A stretch of 64,000 bases of DNA, from NCBI RefSeq assembly GCF_000732615.1, contig NZ_JPGL01000036.1, forward strand, positions 33,786 to 97,785. Reading direction: 5' to 3'. Below the pieces are notes generated by a model, which saw nothing but the letters and a program-made list of their open reading frames with translations, was not told where the DNA came from and ran no database searches. The DNA is from Burkholderia paludis (lineage in GTDB: Bacteria > Pseudomonadota > Gammaproteobacteria > Burkholderiales > Burkholderiaceae). The stretch's first letter is position 1. Each line of letters begins with the position of its first letter. Of this stretch, positions 51,427-60,518 are shown one piece after another. A program made the translations under genes and the position numbers.

Positions 51427-52593
51427 TTACTTCGACTTCTGCGAACCGATCTCGCGATCCCATTTCTGGAACGCGGCGACCATCGCCTGCGCGCCGAGCG
51501 GCTGCACGTGCGGGCGCTCGGCGAGCAGCTTCGCGTATTCGGGGCGGCCGAACTTGCGGATCACTTCCTGGCTGTGCGCGGGCGCCATCTCGAGCGTCAC
51601 GCCCTTCACGGCCGGGCCCGGATAGAAGTAGCCGTCGTCGTAGGTCATCGCCTGCTGCGCCGGTTCCAGCAGGAAGTTCATCAGCTTGAACAGCACGTCG
51701 AGCTTTTCCTTCGGCACGCCCTTCGGGATCACCATGTAGTGCGCATCGTTGACCCACGTCATGTTGTCGAACGCCTGGACCCGGAACTCGGCCGGCACGA
51801 TGCCGAGCGCGCGCGGGTTGAGATCCCAGCCCGTGACGGTCACGGTCATGTCGCGGGTGCCCTCGCCGAGCTCCTTCATCACCGCCGACGTGCCGCCCGG
51901 GTAGTAAGGAATGCAGTCGTTCAGCGCCTTGAGGAACGCCCAGGTCTTGTCCCAGCCGTTGATCGGATCCTGCGGATTCCGGTCGCCGAGCACGTACGGC
52001 AGCCCCATCAGGAACGTGCGGCCGGGGCCCGAATTGGCCGGGCGCGCGTAGATCAGCTTGTCCGGGTGCGCCTTGCACCACGCGAGCAGCTGCTCGGGCG
52101 TCCTCGGCGGGTTGCCGACCTTCGCGGGGTTGTATTCGAGCAGCGGGCCGGCGGGCATGTAGGCGACTTCAAGGCCGAAACCCTGGGCGAGTTCCTGCAT
52201 CTTGCGCGGGCCCGGCGCGTATCGGTCGAGCACGCCGGGCAACGCGGCCGCGTTGTCGGGCAGGAGCTTCAGCCACAGGTTCTGCTCGATGCCGGCGGCC
52301 AGTGCGTCGGTGCCCGTCAGCACGAGGTCGATGTCGGCGCGCCCCGCCGCCTGCATCGCCTTGATCTTGCCCGGCAGTTGCGGCGCGGGCGCGTTCGTGA
52401 ACGTGACGTTCGACACGAGGTTCGGATTTTTGTCCCGGAAGGCTTCGATCGCCTTCTGCGTGAGCTGCAGGTTGCCCGCGACATCCACGATGTTCAGCGA
52501 TACGGGCGCGGCGGCGGCTGTCGCGGCCGACAGCGCGAAACCCAGTGCGAGTGCGATCCGGCGGACATGGCGAGCGATCGGGGTGGCGTTCAT
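51427..52593 (-). CDS. ABC transporter periplasmic substrate-binding protein
   Basis: 388 residues. The signal peptide is LALGFALSAATAAAA, followed by a family-1 type binding protein (VSLNIVDVAGNLQLTQKAIE, GRADIDLVLTGTDAL, WVNDAHYMVIPKGVPKEK). It is first in the operon behind TTGACC-N18-CATGAT and a GAGGAGA ribosome-binding site. No ligand-specific motif is recognised, so polyamine, amino acid derivative or thiamine-like solutes all remain open. Confidence 0.93.
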   Translation of the reverse strand: MNATPIARHVRRIALALGFALSAATAAAAPVSLNIVDVAGNLQLTQKAIEAFRDKNPNLVSNVTFTNAPAPQLPGKIKAMQAAGRADIDLVLTGTDALAAGIEQNLWLKLLPDNAAALPGVLDRYAPGPRKMQELAQGFGLEVAYMPAGPLLEYNPAKVGNPPRTPEQLLAWCKAHPDKLIYARPANSGPGRTFLMGLPYVLGDRNPQDPINGWDKTWAFLKALNDCIPYYPGGTSAVMKELGEGTRDMTVTVTGWDLNPRALGIVPAEFRVQAFDNMTWVNDAHYMVIPKGVPKEKLDVLFKLMNFLLEPAQQAMTYDDGYFYPGPAVKGVTLEMAPAHSQEVIRKFGRPEYAKLLAERPHVQPLGAQAMVAAFQKWDREIGSQKSK

Positions 52594-52637
52594 GTCTCCT
52601 CACTTCGGTCGGTGGACGGGACCGTTCTTTTCAGGAA

Positions 52638-52667
52638 ATCATGACGGCGTTATACGATGTCGGTCAA
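52638..52667 (-). promoter_or_regulatory. Promoter of the ABC importer operon
   Basis: TTGACC (52662-52667), 18 nt, CATGAT (52638-52643), read on the minus strand, 45 nt before the binding-protein ATG. The remainder of 52594-52977 holds no supported gene. Confidence 0.5.
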
Positions 52668-52977
52668 CAAAAAACCGTGGCGCGCGGGGCAGGACTTTCC
52701 CTGACAAAAACCTTCCAGGATTTCGCGACTCGGCGCGCAGAACGCATTCCGGAAGCAGGCGCGCGCCGTCGCGCCACGCGTGTTAGGACATCGTATGTCG
52801 GCGAGCGGGCCGCCGGCCGCGTTTGGCGCGGGCGCGACGGCCGCCCCGGACGGGCCGCGGCACGACGTCCGGATGCGGGCACCGCCTGCACCCATCGCGG
52901 CGATCGGCTACAGTGGGCGTCTTGGCGCGCGCCGGCCCGGCGCTGCGCGGATCATCCCCTTCGACGAGCGAACCTTC

Positions 52978-53682
52978 ATGCCCGACCTGTCCGCCTTCCC
53001 GATCACGCAAAAGTGGCCGGCCCAGCACCCTGACCGTCTCCAGCTCTACTCGCTGCCGACGCCGAACGGCGTCAAGGTGTCGATCATGCTCGAGGAAACC
53101 GGCCTGCCGTACGAGCCGCACCTCGTGCGCTTCGACACGAACGACCAGCTGTCGCCCGAATTCCTGTCGCTGAACCCGAACAACAAGATCCCGGCGATCG
53201 TCGATCCGGACGGCCCCGGCGGCAAGCCGCTGCCGCTGTTCGAATCGGGCGCGATCCTGATCTATCTCGCGGACAAGACGGGCCAACTGATCCCGAAGGA
53301 TCTCGCAGGCCGCTACGAGACGATCCAGTGGGTGATGTTCCAGATGGGCGGCATCGGGCCGATGTTCGGCCAGGTCGGCTTCTTCCACAAGTTCGCCGGC
53401 CGCGATTACGAGGACAAGCGCCCGCGCGACCGCTACGTCGACGAGTCGAAGCGCCTGCTCGGCGTGCTCGATGCGCATCTCGCGAACCGCCAGTGGATGA
53501 TGGGCGACACCTACACGATCGCCGATATCGCGATCTTCCCGTGGGTGCGCAACCTCGTCGGCTTTTATGAAGCGGGCGATCTGGTCGGTTTCAGCGAATT
53601 CCGCAACGTCGCGCGCGTGCTCGACGCGTTCGTTGCACGCCCGGCTGTTGCGCGTGGGCTCAACATTCCGGCGCGGGGCTGA
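52978..53682 (+). CDS. Glutathione S-transferase family protein (Ure2p/YfcG-like, Nu class)
   Basis: 234 residues. The thioredoxin-like N-terminal domain has LYSLPTPNGVKVSIMLEETG with TPNG in the active-site position typical of the Nu class, then NPNNKIPAIVDPDG (cis-Pro) and FESGAILIYLADKTG for the glutathione gamma-glutamyl group. The helical C-terminal domain contains MMGDTYTIADIAIFPWV. Such enzymes use glutathione or glutathione disulfide in peroxide and disulfide reduction. It is monocistronic and ends at a strong terminator. Confidence 0.95.
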   Translation: MPDLSAFPITQKWPAQHPDRLQLYSLPTPNGVKVSIMLEETGLPYEPHLVRFDTNDQLSPEFLSLNPNNKIPAIVDPDGPGGKPLPLFESGAILIYLADKTGQLIPKDLAGRYETIQWVMFQMGGIGPMFGQVGFFHKFAGRDYEDKRPRDRYVDESKRLLGVLDAHLANRQWMMGDTYTIADIAIFPWVRNLVGFYEAGDLVGFSEFRNVARVLDAFVARPAVARGLNIPARG

Positions 53683-53733
53683 CTGGTTACGTGGGCGCAC
53701 GCTGTGCGGCCTGAGGTCTGTGGACTTGAACCG

Positions 53734-53760
53734 CCCGCCGCATTGTGCGGCGGGTTTTTT
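53734..53760 (+). terminator. Strong Rho-independent terminator after the GST gene
   Basis: CCCGCCGCA-TTG-TGCGGCGGG is a perfect 9-bp stem followed by six T residues, 52 nt after the stop. It also marks the change to less GC-rich DNA. Confidence 0.92.
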
Positions 53761-53858
53761 GGGGGCATTGCGATTTTTCAGGGAAGACCGGGAAGACCGT
53801 CGGTGTTCGGACTGGCCGGATCGTCGACAATCCTCACGGCAAGACGGTAGGTAGCGCT

Positions 53859-54467
53859 TTACAGCGCTCGCGCCCATTCATTCCCGGGGTGGAGGACATC
53901 GAGGCAATCTTTCAGCCAGGCGCGTTCGATAACCGGCAGTTTGTGCAACGCTCCCTGGAAATCTTGCTCGTCTTTTGGGCGCGGAGCCCTAGCCTTGAAA
54001 AGAAGTACGGCGGAAGGGTTCAGATAAGGGATGTCGTCAGCGGTTCTCATCACCATTTCGGCGCGAGGTCGCTTGAACGATGGATCCCTCTTGTAGGCCC
54101 AGAATTCGTTGGTTCCCGGCTCGATCATCATATCGATTCGCCAACATTCCAAAGCGCGGTCAAAACCCCAGAATTGCATAACCTCTGCTGGCGGATGCTG
54201 GTCTGCCGGCAGATTTGCGACCACGCCAGCGTGGGCAGTGTAGAACTCCAAATCACTGAACGCCCGACGAAAGCTGCTGAAATTCTCTCGCAATATTGTG
54301 AATTCCAGATCGCTATGTTCGCGAGTCTGCGCGCCGTGCCAAAGATCGAGGGCCCATCCACCTGCGACGCACCAAGGCAAACCTATACCGCTCAACCGTT
54401 GAGCCAGTTCAGCCGGTTGCCACGCATTCCATGCTTCCTGGTCCGGTATGTCCGCTTGAGTGTTCAT
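53859..54467 (-). CDS. Nucleotidyltransferase resembling aminoglycoside/lincosamide adenylyltransferases
   Basis: 202 residues from the ATG at 54467. CVAGGWALDLWHGAQTREHS (33-52) with GG at 36-37 and acidic D53/E55 (HSDLEFTI) fits the DNA-polymerase-beta nucleotidyltransferase fold of ANT(2'')/LinB-like enzymes. R-x-D-M-M-I at WRIDMMIEPG supplies the third acidic residue. D-x-E instead of D-x-D is a variation. Whether it modifies an antibiotic is unknown. Low GC for this genome and isolated, it looks acquired. Confidence 0.8.
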   Translation of the reverse strand: MNTQADIPDQEAWNAWQPAELAQRLSGIGLPWCVAGGWALDLWHGAQTREHSDLEFTILRENFSSFRRAFSDLEFYTAHAGVVANLPADQHPPAEVMQFWGFDRALECWRIDMMIEPGTNEFWAYKRDPSFKRPRAEMVMRTADDIPYLNPSAVLLFKARAPRPKDEQDFQGALHKLPVIERAWLKDCLDVLHPGNEWARAL

Positions 54468-54616
54468 CGTTTCGGAGCGACGTTTTGTTTCGGAGCTTCG
54501 GATTTTCTCACAAGGCAATCGGCGCGCATGGTTCACAAATGCAGGCGGTTTATGCCTGTCGCATGAGACTGTGAGCGGCCAACACCAGTCTCTCGCGTGC
54601 AACCACTCCATGACAT

Positions 54617-56029
54617 TTAAACGTCCGCTTTGAGTTTACGAATGGCCATACTCTGCCGAGCCGGCTCCGTCGCCGTATTGAGGTTGCGCATGGCTATCGC
54701 GGCTCCCGCAAGCAACAGCAGGGCAGAAGTAGCGAGTGCCTGCTCGATGCCGTGCATGAACGGCGCTCTTTCAGTGTGACGCACAAAGAAGCCAAACAGA
54801 GCGACGCCCATCACGCCTCCGATCTGTCGGCCCGCGTTCAGTAAACCGGACGCGATACCCGACTGTGCGCTGCCCACCGCCGCAAGCATCGCGTGGGTGA
54901 TGGTCGGAATCGTGAGGGCTACGCCGCTGCCTGCCAGCAACATCGGCAATGCGAGCACCCAGTGAGACTGTGCGGCGAGCGCCGGTATCATCGCCAGATA
55001 TCCCATGGCGGAGATCAGCATGCCGGCCGTTGCCAACGCGCGCGCGCTGATCCGGTTGGCCAGTCGTCCAGCAACGATATTCATGGCCATGAGGATGCCC
55101 ATCATCGGCAGGAATGCCACGCCTGTAGATACCGGCGTCGTATGCCAGATCGTCTGAAAGAGCAGACTCAACGTGAAGACGACGCCGTAAAAGACCAGAT
55201 TCAGGATCATGCCGATGCCGGTCGTGCTCAGAACCGTCCTGTTTCGCCATAATGTGGGCGGCAGCATAGCGCCGGGGTTGCGCGCTTCCAGCCGCATGAA
55301 CGCGATTCCCGATGCGAGGCTCAGTGCGAGCGCGCCGAGAATGACCGGGTTCTTCCAACCGAGGGCGCTGGCCTCCGTCAGTGCGTATGTGAGCGCGGCA
55401 AGCATAAGCGCACCAGTCAGTTGCCCAGGAACGTCCAAATTGCGGTCCCGTTGCGCCTCGATGCCCGGCGCGAAGCGCCATGTCAGCCAGAGGCCGACGA
55501 TGCCGACCGGCACGTTCACGAGAAAGATGCTGCGCCACCCGAACGCGGTGACTAGCAGGCCGCCGATTACCGGGCCGGCGGCCAGCGCAATGCCGCCACC
55601 GGCGCCCCACCAGCCGATCGCCCGGCCACGAGCCGCTGGGTCCTCGAACGCTAGCCGCAGGATGGCCAGTGAGTTCGGGACCAACAGCGACGCGCCCACT
55701 CCCTGGACCAGACGCCATGCGAGCAACGCCTCCAGCGACTGCGCGATGCCGCAACCGATCGAAGCCAGCATGAACATCGCATAGCCGGCCATGAATACGC
55801 GCTTGGTGCCGAACCGATCGCCGAGCGCGCCGGCCATCAACAGCGATGACGCAAAGACGAGCGCGTATGCGTTGACGACCCATTGGAGGCCGGTGACGTT
55901 CGCGCGAAAAACAGCCCGCAGTGAGTCAAGCGCGACATTGACGACGCTAACGTCAATCAGCACGACGACGAAGCCAAGGCATGTCGCAATCTGGACCAAG
56001 CGAGGATGGATTCTTGAGGAGGTGTGCAT
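54617..56029 (-). CDS. MFS drug exporter, DHA2 family (14 helices)
   Basis: 470 residues and 14 predicted membrane helices. LIDVSVVNVALDSLR in helix 1 is the DHA2 motif D1, and the loop LMAGALGDRFGTKRVFMAG and motif C (GWWGAGGGIALAAGPVIGGL) are present. It probably exports toxic hydrophobic compounds with proton exchange. It diverges from a LysR gene across 96 nt, the usual regulator-exporter pair. Confidence 0.95.
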   Translation of the reverse strand: MHTSSRIHPRLVQIATCLGFVVVLIDVSVVNVALDSLRAVFRANVTGLQWVVNAYALVFASSLLMAGALGDRFGTKRVFMAGYAMFMLASIGCGIAQSLEALLAWRLVQGVGASLLVPNSLAILRLAFEDPAARGRAIGWWGAGGGIALAAGPVIGGLLVTAFGWRSIFLVNVPVGIVGLWLTWRFAPGIEAQRDRNLDVPGQLTGALMLAALTYALTEASALGWKNPVILGALALSLASGIAFMRLEARNPGAMLPPTLWRNRTVLSTTGIGMILNLVFYGVVFTLSLLFQTIWHTTPVSTGVAFLPMMGILMAMNIVAGRLANRISARALATAGMLISAMGYLAMIPALAAQSHWVLALPMLLAGSGVALTIPTITHAMLAAVGSAQSGIASGLLNAGRQIGGVMGVALFGFFVRHTERAPFMHGIEQALATSALLLLAGAAIAMRNLNTATEPARQSMAIRKLKADV

Positions 56030-56125
56030 GAGAGGCCCTTCGAATACGGAAGGTAGTAGCCTAAGAGACCTCCTTCTGTGCGAATATTCCGTAAACGCGC
56101 ACGGCCAATTGGAGAAAACGCACCG

Positions 56126-56998
56126 ATGTTCGACTGGGAAAACCTGCGTTTCTTCGTTGCCGTTGCGCAATCGGGTAGTCTTTCGGCGGCCGCGCGTCGG
56201 CTGAGGGTCGATCACGCGACGGTCGGCCGGCGCTTGAGCGCGTTCGAAGCCGAACTGAACATGCGTGTTGTCGACCGGCTGCCGCGAGCCTGCCGGCTGA
56301 CGGCCGCTGGGCGTCAGGTTTTCGAGGTTGCCGCGAAGATGGAGGAACACGCGTTCTCCATCGAGCGGCTCGCGCTGGCGGAGCAGGCTCCCATGCAGGG
56401 CACTGCAGTGCTCAGTGTGCCACCTGTACTCGCGAACAATCTCTTCGCAAACCACCTGCATGTATTCGCGCAATTGCACCCGGGAATTCGATTGGCGATT
56501 GCCAGTCAGGCGCAGAGCGTGTCGCTGGGGCGTCGCGAGGCAGATGTCGCGATACGCCTGTTCCGTCCCGAGGAGCCGCAAAACGTAACGCGCAAACTCG
56601 GCGAAATGGCCTTTGCGCTCTATGCAAGTCGGGAGTATGCGGCGGCATCGACGCCGAGCGATTGGGCATTGATTGGGTATGAATCTCAATACGCCGAGAT
56701 GCCGCATCAGAAGTGGCTTCAGGCGATCGCTCAAGGGCGCCGCATTGTCTGCGAGGTAAGTGACATCACCATGCAGCACGCAGCGGCGCGCTCGGGTATC
56801 GGCGTTGCCGGCCTGCCGGTGTTCATCGGCGAGAACGATCCCTCGTTGCAGCGTCTACCATTCGACGGCGAGCCGTTTCGTCGCGAAATCTGGCTGGTCG
56901 TGCATCCTGACCTAAGGCATTCCCCAACGATTCGCGCGGTCGTCGACTTCGCCGTAGACGTTGTCAGAAAGACATTTGAGCCGATTGCCGAGCCCTAG
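56126..56998 (+). CDS. LysR-family transcriptional regulator
   Basis: 290 residues from the ATG at 56126 (MFDWENLRFF). Helix-turn-helix: QSGSLSAAARRLRVDHATVG. The inducer domain follows with VLSVPPVLANNLFANHLHVF. It is divergent from the DHA2 exporter and most likely controls it. Confidence 0.93.
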   Translation: MFDWENLRFFVAVAQSGSLSAAARRLRVDHATVGRRLSAFEAELNMRVVDRLPRACRLTAAGRQVFEVAAKMEEHAFSIERLALAEQAPMQGTAVLSVPPVLANNLFANHLHVFAQLHPGIRLAIASQAQSVSLGRREADVAIRLFRPEEPQNVTRKLGEMAFALYASREYAAASTPSDWALIGYESQYAEMPHQKWLQAIAQGRRIVCEVSDITMQHAAARSGIGVAGLPVFIGENDPSLQRLPFDGEPFRREIWLVVHPDLRHSPTIRAVVDFAVDVVRKTFEPIAEP

Positions 56999-57578
56999 CA
57001 CACGCCACTTTCGGACCGTTGAGCGTGGCGTCGGATATGTATGTCACAGCGGACACACGTCGCGGGAATTCACGCTTGGCCGTTATGGGTCGGCTACACC
57101 CGGTCGCGACCGGCGGCATCCGGCCAGTAAGCGACCGTCGTCCGATGCGCGCGAGGGCATTCAGAAGGCAGATCCACTCAGTAAGCGGTCTTTCGATCGC
57201 CAAAAGCTGACGTCGCGTTATCGGCCTTAGCGGTCGCTCACCGTTCGACATTGGTGTGTGCGCGACTCGCACAGAACTAACCGCTCGCGGAGAACAACAG
57301 CGAACAGCCGCAGGACATATTGGCATACCTGGAAGGTCCGCCATGGTTGATCGCGTTGAGTAGGTGCGGGCATTATGACGAGACGGAAGGCGACCAGTTG
57401 GAGCGCTGCCCGTTGCCATGCTACGATCTGCAGCATTAAAGCAGACATGCGTGTAGTCACTGCTGTAATGTGGCGAAAAACCCGTTCCGTCTTGCGTTAA
57501 CGCTTCGAGCACTTTCTTGAGGAAATACTCTCTGGCAAGTGCGCTTGGCTACAGATCAACAGGAAACAAAATAAATAC
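56999..57578. other. Intergenic region without a supported gene
   Basis: About 580 nt of lower-GC sequence. No frame looks coding. GTTATGGGTCGG at 57082-57093 recurs at 59168-59179, upstream of the broken integrase, so both may derive from one dispersed intergenic element. The RelA/SpoT-HEPN start is preceded only by a distant CAGGAAAC. Confidence 0.5.
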
Positions 57579-58931
57579 ATGGCCAATTCGTCTTCGGGAA
57601 GCGATATCATCGCTCAGTTTATCGCGCGCTATCGCCGTGAATACGATTTTTTTGAACAAGCTGGCCGTATTGTCGCCCAGCAACTCGAAATTCAGCTAGA
57701 TTCGTCGGGCATCCGCGCGATGGTTACATCGAGGGCGAAAAATCCGAAGCGACTTGAAACGAAGATTAGGCAGCGCAACGCGGAAAAAAACTACGGCACG
57801 GTTGACGATATTTACTCCGACATCGTGGATTTGGCGGGTGTTCGAGTCGCGCTGTACTTTCCTGCTGAGCGAGACGAAGTCGACAAGATCGTGCAAGATC
57901 GCTTCACCTTGACGGAGCCCCCGAAGGTCTTCAAGGGAACGTCAAATTCGAAATATGAAAAGCGATTTTCTGGTTACTGGGCCACGCACTACAGACTTCA
58001 AATACGTGAGGCCACGCTTGCAGACGCTAACAAGAGGTTTGCCGAGGCTCGTGTGGAGGTGCAAGTGGCCTCGGTTTTGATGCATGCGTGGTCTGAAGTC
58101 GAACATGACCTCGTCTATAAGCCTTTGCAAGGCACCTTGTCCGAAGACGAACTAGCCATTTTGGATGAACTGAATGGCATGATGCTGGCTGGTGAAATCG
58201 CGCTGGAGAGACTACAACGTGCTGCAGAAGTCCGCTTGTCCAAACAGGGGGCTCATTTCGAAAATCATTTCGATCTCGCGTCGTTTTTAGTCAAATATGG
58301 TCGATCAAAATTTGGTGACCTCTCAGGCGAACCGGTGATCGGCGATGTCCAATTGCTGTTCAGGCTTCTCACATTGTTGAAAATTTCAACTGCCGATCAG
58401 CTTCAGCCATATCTCGCAAGTCTAGCTCCCGACACTGAGCGGCGCCCTCTCGCGCAGCAAATTACAGACCAAATACTGGCGGCCGATCCTAAGCGATACG
58501 ACGCGTATGCAACAGCGCGTCAACAGGATACAGCTAGTGATAGTGGATCGAGTGCAGAATTCAGAGATTTTACGTCCGCGAATCAATATTCATCCCACGG
58601 TGCTATTGGTTTCTTTGTTGAGAAATGGATCGTTTTAGAACGTTTTTTGCGTGAGTTCGCCAAACTACGTGGGATGACAGAGGCTGGAGCGATGCCTTCC
58701 CCGAAGTACATACGGGCGCTCGAAGTATTTGATCCAAGCGAGTTGAACGAGATCGAACGTATCCGGCGATTCAGAAACTATCTCGTGCACGGAGTAGAGA
58801 TTCCAGACCTTGAGTTTGTATTAAATCTTGGCAAGGAGCTTTCAGATATTCTGAATAAACTTCTGGAAGACCCCCGCCCTGAGGTTCAGCAGGCTGCTCG
58901 AGCCGCGTTCGAGGGGGTTGGAAAAGGCTGA
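57579..58931 (+). CDS. RelA/SpoT-type nucleotide pyrophosphokinase domain fused to a HEPN-like domain
   Basis: 450 residues, cytoplasmic. Residues 45-185 are a RelA/SpoT synthetase domain with the expected residues: SRAKNPKRLETKI (51-63), D84 in DLAGVRVALYF, SGYWATHYRLQI (131-142) for the G-loop, and VEVQVASVLMHAWSEVEHDL (159-178), including E160 and H169. There is no hydrolase, TGS or ACT domain. The C-terminal part has a long helix (VEKWIVLERFLREFAK) and then RRFRNYLVHG, an R-x4-H pattern (R399, H404) typical of HEPN RNases. AT-rich codon use contrasts with the neighbours. It could be a toxic or defence alarmone synthetase, but no antitoxin gene is adjacent. Confidence 0.85.
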   Translation: MANSSSGSDIIAQFIARYRREYDFFEQAGRIVAQQLEIQLDSSGIRAMVTSRAKNPKRLETKIRQRNAEKNYGTVDDIYSDIVDLAGVRVALYFPAERDEVDKIVQDRFTLTEPPKVFKGTSNSKYEKRFSGYWATHYRLQIREATLADANKRFAEARVEVQVASVLMHAWSEVEHDLVYKPLQGTLSEDELAILDELNGMMLAGEIALERLQRAAEVRLSKQGAHFENHFDLASFLVKYGRSKFGDLSGEPVIGDVQLLFRLLTLLKISTADQLQPYLASLAPDTERRPLAQQITDQILAADPKRYDAYATARQQDTASDSGSSAEFRDFTSANQYSSHGAIGFFVEKWIVLERFLREFAKLRGMTEAGAMPSPKYIRALEVFDPSELNEIERIRRFRNYLVHGVEIPDLEFVLNLGKELSDILNKLLEDPRPEVQQAARAAFEGVGKG

Positions 58932-59237
58932 TTTTGTGTTTATGCGCACCTATGCGTCAGTTCAGCTCAGGACATCGGGCTTTGGTTGTGTAATTTGGTG
59001 TTGACGTTACCGATCGTATGGTTCGATAAGAGTGACGCACGAACGTTGTTGAGTGCCCGTCCGATCTCGCCCGATTGACTGCATCAAACATTTGTCATTG
59101 AGATCGATGTTCAAATGTCCGCTCTACCTTGAGCTCCTCCGTCGAAGTAGCACGGAGTCGAAGGGCGGTTATGGGTCGGTTAGCGTCCGCCCGAAGGAGC
59201 GCAGACTGGATCTCCCCTCGATTGAAAGGAGATTGTC
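58932..59237. other. Leader region of the broken recombinase
   Basis: 306 nt with no gene. TTGACG-N18-GATAAG (59001-59030) is a possible promoter. A strong ribosome-binding site (AAAGGAG) precedes the recombinase ATG. Confidence 0.35.
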
Positions 59238-59864
59238 ATGGAAGCCAAGAACCCGACGACCGGTCATCGTGTGCCGTGGAACAAGGGCAAACTTACCGGG
59301 CAAAAGCCTCCGCTGAAGCTCCGAGAGATCTGGGCGATTCGGACGCGGCTTCAGATGGCTGCGAACATTCGTGAACTGGCAATTTTCAACCTTGCGATCG
59401 ACAGCAAGCTGCGGGCGTGCGACCTGACGCGGTTGCAAGTGCAGGATGTCTGCCCGGGCAGTCATGTTGGATCCCGGGCAACAGTCATGCAGCAGAAGAC
59501 GCAACGGCCAGTACAGTTCGAGATTACGGAGCAGACACGCCAAAGCCTCGAAGCCTGAATCGCGGCGTGGGGCTTGAAGTCCGCCGACTATCTTTTTCCA
59601 AGTCGGGTGCATGCTTCGCCGCATCTGTCGACGCGACAATATGCCCGGCTGGTACATCGTTGGGTCGCCTCGATTGGACTTGACGATACCGCGTATGGTA
59701 CCCATACGATGCGGCGCACAAAGGCTTCCCTGATCTACCGGCGGACGAAGAACCTTCGGGCGGTCCAGCTCCTGCTCGGGCACACCAAGCTCGAAAGCAC
59801 GGTTCGCTACCTCGGCATTGAAGTCGGCGATGCCCTTGAGATGGCGGAGCAAACTGAAGTTTGA
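59238..59864 (+). pseudogene. Tyrosine recombinase/integrase interrupted by one in-frame TGA
   Basis: The frame from ATG 59238 runs MEAKNPTTGHRVPWNKGK to QTRQSLEA, meets TGA at 59556-59558, and continues in the same frame through IAAWGLKSADYLFPSR to the end at 59864. The site is Trp in related Burkholderia integrases (TGG to TGA), so this is a single-base nonsense change. Catalytic residues are otherwise intact: Arg in SKLRACDL, HTMRRTKASL, LLGHTKLEST and the Tyr of VRYLGIEV. About 208 residues in total, a short-form recombinase common in proteobacterial genomes. Inactive unless the stop is read through. Confidence 0.88.
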
Positions 59865-60518
59865 TGACGTGACAGCCGGCGAGCGGTCGCTTGCCGGCCA
59901 TCAAGGGACGTTGATCTCGCTCGCAGCTTGGCCATTCAGACGGTTGGTCTCCTTAACAAACGGCCAGTCGACGACTGGCACTATTGGTATGCGCAAACAT
60001 CGCCGCAGTAACAATCAGACTTTCACGTGGGCTGGTCGAGAAACAGCCCTACGACGGGCAATCTCATGCGGGATGAATTGCAACTCAGAGTCGGTGGATT
60101 GATATGATTTCCCGTGTCAATCGGAACTGGTTTTCTCGCTTGCGTTTCATGCGGTGCAAGAATTTCCTAAGGGTGACGTAGCAGTAAGTCTCGACGGTGG
60201 ATCACACGGATATCAGTCTGAATTTGTACAGCCCCCCTGGCACAAACTCTTGAAATCCTCCACAGTCCGCCGCAGCCTTTGAGCACATGTCTTGATCAAA
60301 ATCGTTAAAACAGGTACGCACTGTGTTCTTCGTGATATAGCAACAACCCGTTATACGCGCGATAGTTTATCGGAAAGGCTTTCTCGAACTCGCTTAACTG
60401 AGTCTTCTATTTATCGGCGGCTGGAAGCTTCGTTATTTTCGCCCATGATCTTCTCCTCCAAATGAAAGCGAGGTGATAGTCCGACTACTCTTGCGATTTG
60501 TAGTCAAACGGGTTGGAT
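59865..60518. other. Region without a supported full gene
   Basis: A GC hairpin (about 59876-59899) follows the recombinase. The rest is low-GC and non-coding by eye. On the minus strand at 60411-60446 an 11-codon frame (MGENNEASSRR) has an excellent ribosome-binding site (GGAGGAG). In shifted frames it leads into protein-like text such as LSEFEKAFPINYRAYNGLLL, so it may be the start of a decayed gene. Confidence 0.4.

Noticed and set aside
52651..52800. Inverted 10-mers (ATACGATGTC and GACATCGTAT) about 130 bp apart between the ABC operon and the GST
   Set aside because: Too short and unflanked by duplication to be an insertion-sequence end, with no coding remnant between them.
53859..54467. 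Calling a defined aminoglycoside-resistance gene
   Set aside because: Only the nucleotidyltransferase fold signature is visible and the second acidic residue is Glu rather than Asp, so a specific resistance allele cannot be supported.
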